From: SAR86 cluster bacterium
GTDB lineage: Bacteria; Pseudomonadota; Gammaproteobacteria; Pseudomonadales; Azotimanducaceae
Assembly: GCA_013204195.1 (NCBI GenBank)
Contig: JABMOJ010000084.1
Location: forward strand, 1-6,578
DNA: 6,578 nt
Direction of reading: 5' to 3'
Part shown: piece after piece, positions 1-6,284 of the stretch
Position numbering within the stretch: the stretch's first letter is position 1
How the letters are laid out: every line of letters begins with the position of its first letter
The notes under the pieces: model-generated
What the model was told of the DNA's origin: nothing
Seen by the model: only the letters and a program-made list of their open reading frames with translations
Database searches by the model: none
Program-made: the position numbers and the translations under genes

Positions 1-1522
1 CCCCACCTTCACCCTCATAACGTGTGTAAACATTGTTATCACCGCTTGGGTAGTCAAATTCTGCTTCCTGGGTATTGACGATCACCGGTTCGGTCGTCAA
101 TTCGCCATAGTAAATTTCGGGCCGGGTTACAGCCAACTCCATGACACTGGCTACTGGCGGGATATCCTTAACCAACAGGTTCGGTAAGCCTTGCGCTGTA
201 AAATCACTCACAGCCGCAGCGGTGTAACCGTATCCATGGGTATACTTAATGCGTTTGTTAACGAATGTCTGACTCTGGGGCGGCAGGTTATCCTGAGCCA
301 ATTCTCTGGCCGAGACCATCACCTGCCGATAGCGATCACCAATAGTATAACGATCAATATCGACATCGACGAATTCATAATACAGACGAATTTCTTGAAA
401 CTGGCGATACACCGCATCGAGTGCACGCCAGTCCCAGAGACGAACTTCTGACAATAGATTTCGGTTATTCTCGATCGTTTTTCGATCAAATGATTCGGAG
501 GCGGTAAACGCCTTGGCTTCAATTTTATCCAGTCGAAAACCTTGCCGAGTAAAGTCAATATTGTTGGCGATATAAGGCTTTTCAAAGGTGATTTCGTTGG
601 GCTTAACCACCAACCATTGCACCAGGACCGGCACCACAACCAACACCAGGAGACTGATCAGTGCAATACTCGACCAGACCACCGCCATCGCTGCAATTGC
701 CGACCTACGTACTGCCAGCCAGTGGTCCAGCTTCTGACTCATGGACCGCCTAAAACCGCCGAACAAGGGCAGCAAACCCACGAGCACATAGCCCGACGTG
801 ACAATCAATAAAGCGGGGTACAACACATGAACATCGACCCAACCCGGACCTTGAACCACGCCCCAAGCTGAATACAGCAGATGAAACACCCCCAGCACCA
901 TACCGGCACCAAGCACCCAGGCAAAGCCCGCGTTGGCCATGGGCAACACCAGTGGGTGTCCTTGCGTCTCTACCACATGACGAAACCGAATGGCGCCACC
1001 GAACTCCCAGACCCACAAGGCGGCCATCAAAGCCACCGATGCAACCAATAACAGCAACCAAAAGACACTATCAAGTAGCGGTAGCGTGAACAGGTAGAAG
1101 CTGGTCTGCAGTTGTAATATCGGTTCGACCGTATCGGTAGGGACACCATAGATAAACAACAGGAGTAGCTGATAATGCTGCAACCCCCAGACAACCCCTG
1201 CCAGCACGCCAATGCTGGCCACTAGCCGACGTAAATGCGTGCCAGCATACAAGGCCAGAAGAAAACCCATACCGCCAGCCAATAATCCGCCACCCAACAC
1301 AGCGGCGACTTGGGCCAGCAATAGCCGCCAGAAACGAGATTCATACCCTTGACTGACAAACCAGAGCCACTCGCCCCAGATATCCATCAGAACGAACAAC
1401 CCAGCCGTCATCAGCAACACGAGTACACCAACGCTCTGGCGCAGAGTGCTATCCCGGTCAATCCCTGACTGGAGCAGCTTAACACCGAAGAAAATCAGGC
1501 TAACCAACGCGAGTATATACAT
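1..1522 (-). CDS. UPF0182 family (COG1615) large membrane protein, N-terminal 507 residues, truncated by window edge
   Basis: The frame is open from ATG at 1522 to the left edge (507 codons, no stop), so the C-terminus lies outside the window. An in-frame TAA four codons upstream of the ATG fixes this as the first possible start; no clear Shine-Dalgarno is visible. The first ~305 residues carry about seven or eight hydrophobic segments (near 2-17, 31-56, 68-93, 101-126, 152-172, 197-219, 231-254, 275-305). A soluble part follows, beginning with VKPNEI and KPY (306-317). It contains family-like blocks: YTHGYG (427-432), GLPN and KDIPP just after, then EIYYGE, VIVNT and EFDYPSGD (488-495). These match the conserved blocks I know from UPF0182, whose members are usually about 900-1000 residues, so roughly half is present. 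The family function is unknown to me; an envelope role is only inferred from topology. The adjacent upstream region is gene-poor, suggesting a single-gene unit. Confidence 0.9.
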   Translation of the reverse strand, partial: MYILALVSLIFFGVKLLQSGIDRDSTLRQSVGVLVLLMTAGLFVLMDIWGEWLWFVSQGYESRFWRLLLAQVAAVLGGGLLAGGMGFLLALYAGTHLRRLVASIGVLAGVVWGLQHYQLLLLFIYGVPTDTVEPILQLQTSFYLFTLPLLDSVFWLLLLVASVALMAALWVWEFGGAIRFRHVVETQGHPLVLPMANAGFAWVLGAGMVLGVFHLLYSAWGVVQGPGWVDVHVLYPALLIVTSGYVLVGLLPLFGGFRRSMSQKLDHWLAVRRSAIAAMAVVWSSIALISLLVLVVVPVLVQWLVVKPNEITFEKPYIANNIDFTRQGFRLDKIEAKAFTASESFDRKTIENNRNLLSEVRLWDWRALDAVYRQFQEIRLYYEFVDVDIDRYTIGDRYRQVMVSARELAQDNLPPQSQTFVNKRIKYTHGYGYTAAAVSDFTAQGLPNLLVKDIPPVASVMELAVTRPEIYYGELTTEPVIVNTQEAEFDYPSGDNNVYTRYEGEGG

Positions 1523-1708
1523 GCGGGCGTTTTAACATACCCCGCTACCGCGCTCTTGACCTGCCTCAAACCACCTGCAAACTCTCACCTAAATCGTCTC
1601 GTCAGCAGCGCACGCCAACGTTTATCTGGGACTCATGCACGCTCCCGCTAAGGTTATTAACTGACAGCGACGGGAAACTCTCGCTCTATAGTCCTTGGTA
1701 TCGTCAGG

Positions 1709-1724
1709 CTTGGTCATCACCAAG
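1709..1724. repeat. Perfect inverted repeat (6-bp arms, 4-nt loop) bordering the tandem repeats
   Basis: CTTGGT-catc-ACCAAG is a perfect palindrome with a four-base loop. Its last base is the first base of the 15-bp repeat run. No T-run follows on either strand, so it is not an intrinsic terminator. It could be an operator-like site or chance. No protein partner can be named. Confidence 0.35.
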
Positions 1725-1813
1725 ATTTCAGCAGCGGCGAATTCAAGCCCGGTGAATTCAATCGCAGTGAATTCAATCGTAGCGAATTCAATCGTAGCGA
1801 ACTCAAACAGAGT
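1724..1813 (+). repeat. 15-bp tandem repeat, six units, core GAATTCAATCGTAGC
   Basis: Six consecutive 15-bp units begin at 1724, 1739, 1754, 1769, 1784 and 1799. Units 3 and 4 are identical (GAATTCAATCGTAGC), unit 2 differs at three positions, and units 1, 0 and 5 are increasingly diverged. Four units contain GAATTC. The period is exactly five codons. The plus-strand frame gives degenerate pentapeptides (DFSSG, EFKPG, EFNRS three times, ELKQS) with a large hydrophobic residue at a fixed position, superficially like pentapeptide-repeat proteins. This frame ends at TGA 1865-1867 and has no ATG, GTG or TTG start after the upstream TAA at 1658-1660. It is either a non-coding minisatellite or a remnant of a repeat-protein gene. 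Confidence 0.85.
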
Positions 1814-1863
1814 CCGGGGCTTGCCCTAGCCCCCCTGACGCTTATTCAAAAATTGATCTACGG

Positions 1864-2031
1864 ATGATAAACGGCGAGAATAGCGGCTTGCTGTCAGCCA
1901 TTGCGTTTGGTGAGGAAGTATTTCAGTTTGCGGCGTCACTAGCCTGCAGAGGCGAAGCTACCCTGACAACCACCGGGATTCGCGAAGTACAGGGACTGTA
2001 TCAATTTTCGAGCGCTGCCAACTCGATCTAA
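1864..2031 (+). CDS. Doubtful small ORF, 55 residues, no recognised family
   Basis: ATG at 1864 opens 55 codons ending in TAA at 2029-2031. The peptide starts MINGENSGLL and includes EEVFQFAASLACRGEATLTT; no motif, signal peptide or membrane segment is evident. Its ATG overlaps the TGA of the repeat-containing frame (ATGA at 1864-1867). Its stop shares a base with an upstream candidate ATG of the cupin gene at 2031. Such junctions are typical of coupled genes, but there is no good ribosome-binding site before 1864 and the length is within chance. It may equally be a gene remnant. Confidence 0.15.
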   Translation: MINGENSGLLSAIAFGEEVFQFAASLACRGEATLTTTGIREVQGLYQFSSAANSI

Positions 2032-2051
2032 TGACTTCAATCAGGTTTAAA

Positions 2052-2513
2052 ATGACCCAACAAAACGACCAAGAACAGCCACGCCCAGGGCCACAAAAAT
2101 CTATTTTTCAGCCACAGCGGCTGGCTGATCTAGAACTGGTGGGCTACCTGCATCGCTGGTGCGTCAAGCCACGAGGCAAGGGCGAAAACCAATACCTACA
2201 TCATATTTTGGCGCCAGATTATCCCGTCCTACATGACCATCCCTGGCATTTCAAATCGATCATTCTCAGCGGCGGCTACACGGAAATGACCCCCAGCGGC
2301 CCTATCACCCACGTTGCTGGCGATATCTATACCCGGCAGGCCACCGACCTGCACTATATCGCCGAAGTCACGGCCAACACCTGGTCGATGGTGTTTACCG
2401 GGCCGACTATCCGAGACTGGGGATTCCTGCATCAGGATCTGTGGATTTCTCACGCCGACTTCACCGAACGTCGCGTCGAGAGTATTACGCGCAACGGCTA
2501 TGACGAGGCCTAA
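2052..2513 (+). CDS. Small cupin-fold protein (hypothetical, HDHPW type)
   Basis: This is a 153-residue soluble protein with no signal peptide. A central block reads LHRW (33-36), QYLHHIL (47-53), HDHPW (61-65), then ILSGGYTE (71-78), and later AGDIY (89-93), ATDLHYI (97-103) and FTGPTIRDWGF (115-125). The H-x-H pair (61, 63), E78 and H101 are plausible cupin metal ligands. I associate HDHPW...GGY.E...RDWGF with small cupin-like hypothetical proteins found in bacteria and phages, from memory. The substrate is unknown. I chose ATG 2052 because AGG six bases upstream gives a Shine-Dalgarno; an in-frame ATG at 2031 would add seven residues (MTSIRFK) but has none. The 3' end overlaps the end of the convergent oxidoreductase gene by 4 bp (2510-2513), so the two units must terminate within each other. 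Confidence 0.8.
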   Translation: MTQQNDQEQPRPGPQKSIFQPQRLADLELVGYLHRWCVKPRGKGENQYLHHILAPDYPVLHDHPWHFKSIILSGGYTEMTPSGPITHVAGDIYTRQATDLHYIAEVTANTWSMVFTGPTIRDWGFLHQDLWISHADFTERRVESITRNGYDEA

Positions 2514-3547
2514 CTAATCGGCGCGTCAGCGATCTTTAACAGTTGCTTGCCAACATTTTTACCCTCAAACAGGCGCATAAATGTTTTCGGCGTATTTTCG
2601 ATGCCGTGCTGAACATCTTCGGCATGCTTGAGCTCACCGGAGGCAATCCAACCTGACAATTCCGCAATCGCCTGACCCGCCTGAGCCAGGTAATCAATGA
2701 CAATAAAACCCTGCATGGTGCAGCGACGGATAACCAGTTGCATGTAGTTTCTTGGCCCCGCCGGCAACTCGGTTTCGTTGTAGGCAGATATGCCGCCACA
2801 TAACACTATGCGACCATTTTGCGCCATGTTGAGCAACGCACTATCCAGAATCTCACCGCCGACATTATCAAAAAACACATTAATGCCCGCCGGACACTCC
2901 TCGCGCAGACGCTGCTGAACATCTTCATGTTTGTAATCTATCGCGACATCAAAGCCCAGCTCATTCACTAGCCAGTCGCATTTCTGCTGACCGCCGGCGA
3001 TACCCACGACTCTGCTTGCACCCTTAATTCGAGCAATCTGCCCGGCGACGGAACCTGTCGCACCGGCTGCGCCTGAGACTACCACCACATCGCCAGCCTG
3101 AGGCTTGCCAATATCGAGCATCCCGAAATAAGCCGTCAGGCCCGTTGCACCGAGGGCACTGAGCGACAGGATCGGTGGTACACCTGCCGGAATTTTACTC
3201 ACTGCTCCCATCATGCCTGGCTGGCCGTCGTTAATCGCATATTCCTGCCAGCCCAAAGTGCCAGAGACATAGTCGCCAATGACATAGTCCGGGTGCTGTG
3301 ACTCGATCACCTGACCCACTGTGGCAGAGCGCATGACCTCGCCAATTTGTACCGGTGGAACATAACTTTCTTCTGGGTTGATCCAGCCACGCATGGCAGG
3401 TTCAAACGCCAAATAGAGATTACGAATCAAAAATTCACCCGCCTGTATTTCCCGCACGGGGGTTCTAACGTATTCGAAGTCACTTTCCTTGACCATGCCT
3501 TGTGGCCGCGAGGCCAGCAACCATTGGCCATTCATTCGATTCGACAT
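2510..3547 (-). CDS. Zinc-independent medium-chain NAD(P)H oxidoreductase, CurA / leukotriene-B4-dehydrogenase-like (COG2130)
   Basis: The protein has 345 residues, the same length as E. coli CurA as I recall it. The N-terminal GroES-like catalytic domain starts with WLLASRP (9-15), followed by YLAFEPAMRGW (45-55), SYVPPVQIGEVM (61-72) and DYVSGTLGWQEY (92-103). A Rossmann domain follows with the nucleotide-binding run SGAAGATGSVAGQIA (158-172), AGGQQK (184-189) and FFDNVGG (225-231). The C-terminal NYMQLVIRR and MQGFIVIDY (267-286) block is characteristic of this group. No structural zinc cysteines are present. Relatives reduce activated C=C bonds of enones or prostaglandin-like compounds with NADPH; the actual substrate is not shown. 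AGGAG seven bases before the ATG is a strong ribosome-binding site. The gene is last in a minus-strand run, 50 bp after the selenoprotein gene, which suggests co-expression in redox or electrophile metabolism. Confidence 0.92.
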   Translation of the reverse strand: MSNRMNGQWLLASRPQGMVKESDFEYVRTPVREIQAGEFLIRNLYLAFEPAMRGWINPEESYVPPVQIGEVMRSATVGQVIESQHPDYVIGDYVSGTLGWQEYAINDGQPGMMGAVSKIPAGVPPILSLSALGATGLTAYFGMLDIGKPQAGDVVVVSGAAGATGSVAGQIARIKGASRVVGIAGGQQKCDWLVNELGFDVAIDYKHEDVQQRLREECPAGINVFFDNVGGEILDSALLNMAQNGRIVLCGGISAYNETELPAGPRNYMQLVIRRCTMQGFIVIDYLAQAGQAIAELSGWIASGELKHAEDVQHGIENTPKTFMRLFEGKNVGKQLLKIADAPIS

Positions 3548-3597
3548 TCAAGTTCTCCTGGTGATTTTGCGCCTCACGTTGAATTCAGCTGACGAGC

Positions 3598-4647
3598 TCA
3601 GGTCAGGTCATCAACCCCCGCAATGGGCTGATAGTAATGATTGCCAGCTCGAGCAGCGACTCGTTGTTGCCAGTTACTGCGGGCCTGGTCTTCACCGTCA
3701 AAGATCCAGTTTTGCCGATGGTAGTTCCAGCTGGCCGGATTCAGCCTGCCGGCCTCATCCATATACTGAGTGGCCTTAGCTCTTTGGCCGTGTTGCTGGA
3801 AATAAACCCCCAGTTTAAAGTTCGCCTCGGCAAGCCCTTCATCTTGGGTCGGCACACGCAAATGCTGTTGCGCTAAGGGGTCTTTGACGTAGGCGCTGTC
3901 TGCCCCCCTCTCCATCCAGTCACGCACTAGCGTGACATAGTCGTCTCGACCGAAGGAAATACCGGGCATTTCATGCTTCTCAGCATAACTGCCTTCATCA
4001 ATTCGAACGATCTGCTGCTGCTCGTCAATCCAGACTGTCGAAGGTACATTCACCAGATTATACAAGGAGCTGATGGTATGGGATTCGTCGATCAGTTGCA
4101 CATAGGTACTGTTGGCCGCGTCAATAAACTGCCCGGCGGCGGCTTCACCGCCGGTATCCTCAGCGACACCGATGACCACAAGGCCTTGGTCTGCAAATTC
4201 TTCATAGATTGTCTGCCAACCTGACAGATCAAAGCGGCATCCTCACCAGGAAGCCCAGGTCATTAATATGACTTTTTTATCGGCAAACAGGGACAAGCTA
4301 ACGGGCTGACCTTCTCGATCCACCAGATCGAAATCCGGCGCCTGACCTTGCGCAAAGCGCTGTCGAACCGCAGCAATGGGACCCAAGCTGATCACGTCGT
4401 CATCCTGCACCAGCCCTTGCCCCAACTTTGCCGCAACGGCCTGCAAATTCACTTCGCCATCGGTATGGATGGCTTCGCCTTGCGCCGGCAGCAGCGGGAT
4501 GCAGACGTCGCCATAACAGGCGCCTTCCGGCTTAAACTCAAACCCTGTCAGGGCCGCCAACTCCGCCGCCGGAATCCAGGTGTCATTCCCAACCTCTCGA
4601 CTCGCGACTTGGCGAATCTGGTCGTTGTATAGCAAGGTTAAACTCAT
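3598..4647 (-). CDS. Predicted thioredoxin/TlpA-like selenoprotein with in-frame TGA (Sec135)
   Basis: One frame runs 350 codons from ATG 4647 to the final TGA 3598-3600, interrupted only by TGA 4243-4245 (codon 135). Before it, KKVILMTWASW (124-134) is a thioredoxin-fold beta strand plus the Trp that normally precedes the nucleophilic Cys. After it come G-C137-R, FDLSGWQTIYEEF (139-151), VVIGVAED (157-164), VQLIDE, and NVPSTVWID with the cis-Pro loop at P202. Neither half makes a complete redox domain alone. Reading TGA as selenocysteine gives a U-G-C motif, one residue shorter than the usual CxxC. An N-terminal extension (1-105) has WIPAAELAALTGFE and the pair C44/C49. The tail (about 270-315) looks TPR-like, with LNPASWNYHRQNW (302-314). 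AGGGGGA a few bases before the ATG is a strong Shine-Dalgarno. There is no signal peptide, so it is probably cytoplasmic. The gene lies 26 bp after the hotdog gene and 50 bp before the oxidoreductase. Alternatives are a Cys-to-TGA pseudogene or a sequencing error; the hairpin after the TGA and the intact downstream frame argue against both. Confidence 0.88.
4212..4245 (-). promoter_or_regulatory. Putative bacterial SECIS element directing Sec at TGA 4243-4245
   Basis: In the mRNA sense, fourteen bases after the UGA comes UCUGUC-AGGUU-GGCAGA (4228-4212): a six-pair stem with one U-G wobble closing a five-base loop. Counting the U of UGA as 1, the loop occupies positions 24-28 with GGU at 25-27. 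From memory, the E. coli fdhF element has G23-U24 in an AGGUCU-type loop at nearly the same distance, so geometry and loop both fit SelB recognition. Flanking GA (4230-4229) and the AUC of CAAUC (4209-4207) could extend the helix across a 3' bulge. The hairpin lies inside coding sequence, as bacterial SECIS elements do. Confidence 0.75.
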
Positions 4648-4673
4648 CTTCTTCCCCCTACTGGAATCCTATT

Positions 4674-5624
4674 TTACGATGCGAGTGTTTTACCCAATGC
4701 GGCAGCATCCTGCGCATAATTCGCGTAAGAGTCTTTCAACGTCGCCGAATTCAATAGACACTCGGCAACCAGTTCATTGGTGTCGTTGTCGTACACCGAT
4801 GTCATGATCCAGTTAGACTCAACTCGGCGACTCTCGCTGAGACAAACGATCTCACGTTCTAGTCGATAAGACTGGTTCACGAACAGCGGCCCCTTGATCA
4901 TCTTGATTTCCTGATCGGCAAACAACCCAACGGCAGGACCCTTCATCCGAAACCCAGCTTCACGTGAAGTGTACTGGGTCAGTACGCTGAGCATTTCCAA
5001 GGGGATGATCGCTCTGCCCCAGGGTGAGCTGGCGCCGTGTTCGGCCGTGTACCAAGGTGATAGCTCAGTAATTTTGGCCAACTTTTCGTTCAGCGAGAAC
5101 GGATAAAGGTCGCCCATATTCTGGTCGAAATCCATCATGGCAGATTCTGCCACCAGTCCCTTCTGCCCCACATGCAGCTCGGCCAGAATCACCAACTGCT
5201 CTGCCGGGCGTAGCTTTGCACGGCGCAGGTCCAGCTCAGAGGCCGGATGATCGGGGCCGATACTGGCAGTGCCTGTCAGCACCGGCGTGCCGTCACGCTT
5301 TTCTGCCCAGATGCGGGTGATCGTTGCCCCCGCGGCTGGGCGCGCGGCGAAGGCCCTGACCTCTTCGCCTTCAATAACCATATTCAAGTAATGAGAACTG
5401 ATGCAACCTGACTCAAACCAGGCATCGCCAAATATCTCAGCTAACAGCGGCACAAATTGACTGAAGTGGGTTGGACCTTCGATCGGCGCGCCCGTAAAAC
5501 CAAGGTCAGCGGCCATCTTGTCGTCATGAATAGACACATGCCCATCGTAAGTCTGGTTATCCAGCATCTGTCGAGGGTGACGAAACTCGCCACAAATAAT
5601 TAGATCGGTATCAAACGCAGGCAT
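4674..5624 (-). CDS. Double-hotdog, MaoC-like hypothetical protein
   Basis: The protein is 316 residues, soluble, with no signal peptide. Its architecture suggests two hotdog folds in tandem. The first (about 25-125) has DKMAADLGFTGAPIEGPTHF (35-54), resembling the hotdog helix region of MaoC-like proteins, then SHYLNMVIEGEEVRAF (77-92) and PVLTGTASIG strands. The second (about 195-295) has SSPWGRAIIPLEML (199-212), GPAVGLFADQEIKMIKGPLF (229-248) and paired strands ending ELVAECLLNSATLK (284-297). Hotdog proteins of this kind usually hydrate or bind acyl-CoA thioesters, but no catalytic Asp/His pair can be assigned, so enzymatic activity is inference. GGAGG five bases before the ATG sets the start. 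It sits 57 bp after the GST-like gene and 26 bp before the selenoprotein gene, suggesting shared regulation. I recognise the fold pattern, not a named family. Confidence 0.7.
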   Translation of the reverse strand: MPAFDTDLIICGEFRHPRQMLDNQTYDGHVSIHDDKMAADLGFTGAPIEGPTHFSQFVPLLAEIFGDAWFESGCISSHYLNMVIEGEEVRAFAARPAAGATITRIWAEKRDGTPVLTGTASIGPDHPASELDLRRAKLRPAEQLVILAELHVGQKGLVAESAMMDFDQNMGDLYPFSLNEKLAKITELSPWYTAEHGASSPWGRAIIPLEMLSVLTQYTSREAGFRMKGPAVGLFADQEIKMIKGPLFVNQSYRLEREIVCLSESRRVESNWIMTSVYDNDTNELVAECLLNSATLKDSYANYAQDAAALGKTLAS

Positions 5625-5642
5625 CGGTGCCTCCAGTGTAAA

Positions 5643-5671
5643 ATTATCAGACTGCTTAAAGAAATGCGCAA
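5643..5671 (-). promoter_or_regulatory. Possible sigma-70 promoter for hotdog-selenoprotein-oxidoreductase genes
   Basis: In the gap after the GST-like gene, the minus strand reads TTGCGC (5671-5666), a 17-base spacer, then GATAAT (5648-5643). The -10 box matches consensus at five of six positions and the -35 at three. Transcription would start a few bases upstream of the Shine-Dalgarno, giving a short leader. GCGC-aataa-GCGC (5666-5678) overlaps the -35 and might be an operator or simply a weak hairpin. The spacing is good but matches are modest, so it may be chance. Confidence 0.3.
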
Positions 5672-5681
5672 TAAGCGCGGC

Positions 5682-6284
5682 CTAGTTGAAGCTCGCGCGC
5701 GCAGAGACCTTTTCGTGCCAGGTGATGACTGCCGGCGTCTGGAATAAATCCTGGCCAACCGCTTTAGCGAAAGTCAGGGTCAGTGCCAGCGTGATATCAG
5801 CGATTGAAAATTGATCGCCGGCTAAATATTCCGTCTGTTCAAGTTGTGTCTCAAACATGGGCATCGCATTCCGGGCAACCTCGGCGCTGATCTCGCCCCA
5901 TTCTTTCGAAATTTTCTCCCGGTCTTTGAAGATCCCGGTGAGATTTCGAAACGCCTGGGCCACGGGTATCATTAAGCTGATTTCGGCGCGCCGGTTCCAC
6001 ATCTCGATGATGGCCTGCTCCTCGCCTGACTGACCAAACAAGTTCGGCTGCGGCACTAAAGACTCCAGGTATCGGGAAATCGCAACAGTTTCAGCAATGA
6101 AGGCGCCGGTATCGGTCTCGAGCACCGGCACTCGAGCAACGGGATTCTTCGCCTTGAACTCGACGCCAAGATTTTCACCACCGCGCAGATCGATCTCGGT
6201 GGTGGGTATCTCGATACCCTTTTCGTTCATCACGACCGCCACTCGACGCCCGTTGGGAGACGCGCTCATTGTGTACAAATGCAT
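5682..6284 (-). CDS. Glutathione S-transferase-like protein
   Basis: The protein is 200 residues, close to the usual bacterial GST length. The N-terminal thioredoxin-like domain shows LYTMSASPNGRR (3-14) with S7 and S9 as candidate catalytic serines, VARVPVLE (49-56) with the cis-Pro at 53 that binds the glutathione backbone, and AETVAISRYLESL (64-76) with the glutathione gamma-glutamyl-binding E65-T66. The helical C-terminal domain carries SIADITLALTL (160-170), whose S160/D163 form the N-capping box of GSTs. These enzymes conjugate glutathione to electrophiles or reduce mixed disulfides in the cytoplasm; the substrate here is unknown. I chose ATG 6284 because AGAGGTGAG lies four bases upstream; an in-frame ATG at 6320 would add twelve residues before the usual first strand and would place this Shine-Dalgarno inside the gene. 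It lies 50 bp after the partial gene at the right edge and 57 bp before the hotdog gene. Confidence 0.92.
   Translation of the reverse strand: MHLYTMSASPNGRRVAVVMNEKGIEIPTTEIDLRGGENLGVEFKAKNPVARVPVLETDTGAFIAETVAISRYLESLVPQPNLFGQSGEEQAIIEMWNRRAEISLMIPVAQAFRNLTGIFKDREKISKEWGEISAEVARNAMPMFETQLEQTEYLAGDQFSIADITLALTLTFAKAVGQDLFQTPAVITWHEKVSARASFN

Larger units (their letters stand above)
1523..2051. other. Gene-poor intergenic region between UPF0182 gene and cupin gene
   Basis: About 530 bases separate two divergently oriented genes, so promoters for both should lie here. I see no convincing -35/-10 pair in either direction. The region holds a perfect 6-bp hairpin (1709-1724), a run of 15-bp tandem repeats (1724-1813) and a doubtful 55-codon frame (1864-2031). 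No RNA gene, IS end or attachment site was recognised. The repeats lack stop codons on both strands, which creates short open stretches both ways (plus about 1661-1867; minus across the same region). Neither has an ATG before the repeats. The region could include remnants of a decayed gene. Confidence 0.6.

Noticed and set aside
191..1212. Several open frames on both strands within 191-1212
   Set aside because: They are out-of-frame shadows of the UPF0182 gene, whose translation shows conserved family blocks throughout.
1724..1813. CRISPR array
   Set aside because: The units are direct 15-bp tandem repeats with no unique spacers and no cas genes nearby.
1661..1867. A genuine pentapeptide-repeat protein gene
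   Set aside because: No ATG, GTG or TTG start exists in the frame after the upstream TAA, and only six degenerate units are present; kept as a repeat, not a CDS.
2031..2051. ATG 2031 as the cupin start
   Set aside because: No ribosome-binding site precedes it, whereas ATG 2052 has an AGG at good spacing; the earlier start cannot be fully excluded.
3598..3600. The terminal TGA of the selenoprotein as a second Sec codon
   Set aside because: Readthrough would meet another TGA five codons later, no SECIS-like hairpin follows, and the protein fold is already complete.
4243..4245. TGA read as an ordinary stop making two genes or a pseudogene
   Set aside because: Both sides are in the same frame and form one thioredoxin-like domain, the second half has no ribosome-binding site or natural start, and a SECIS-like hairpin follows the TGA.
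5666..5678. Intrinsic terminator after the GST gene
   Set aside because: The stem is only four base pairs and the following bases (ATTTCTTT) are a broken T-run, so strong termination is unlikely.
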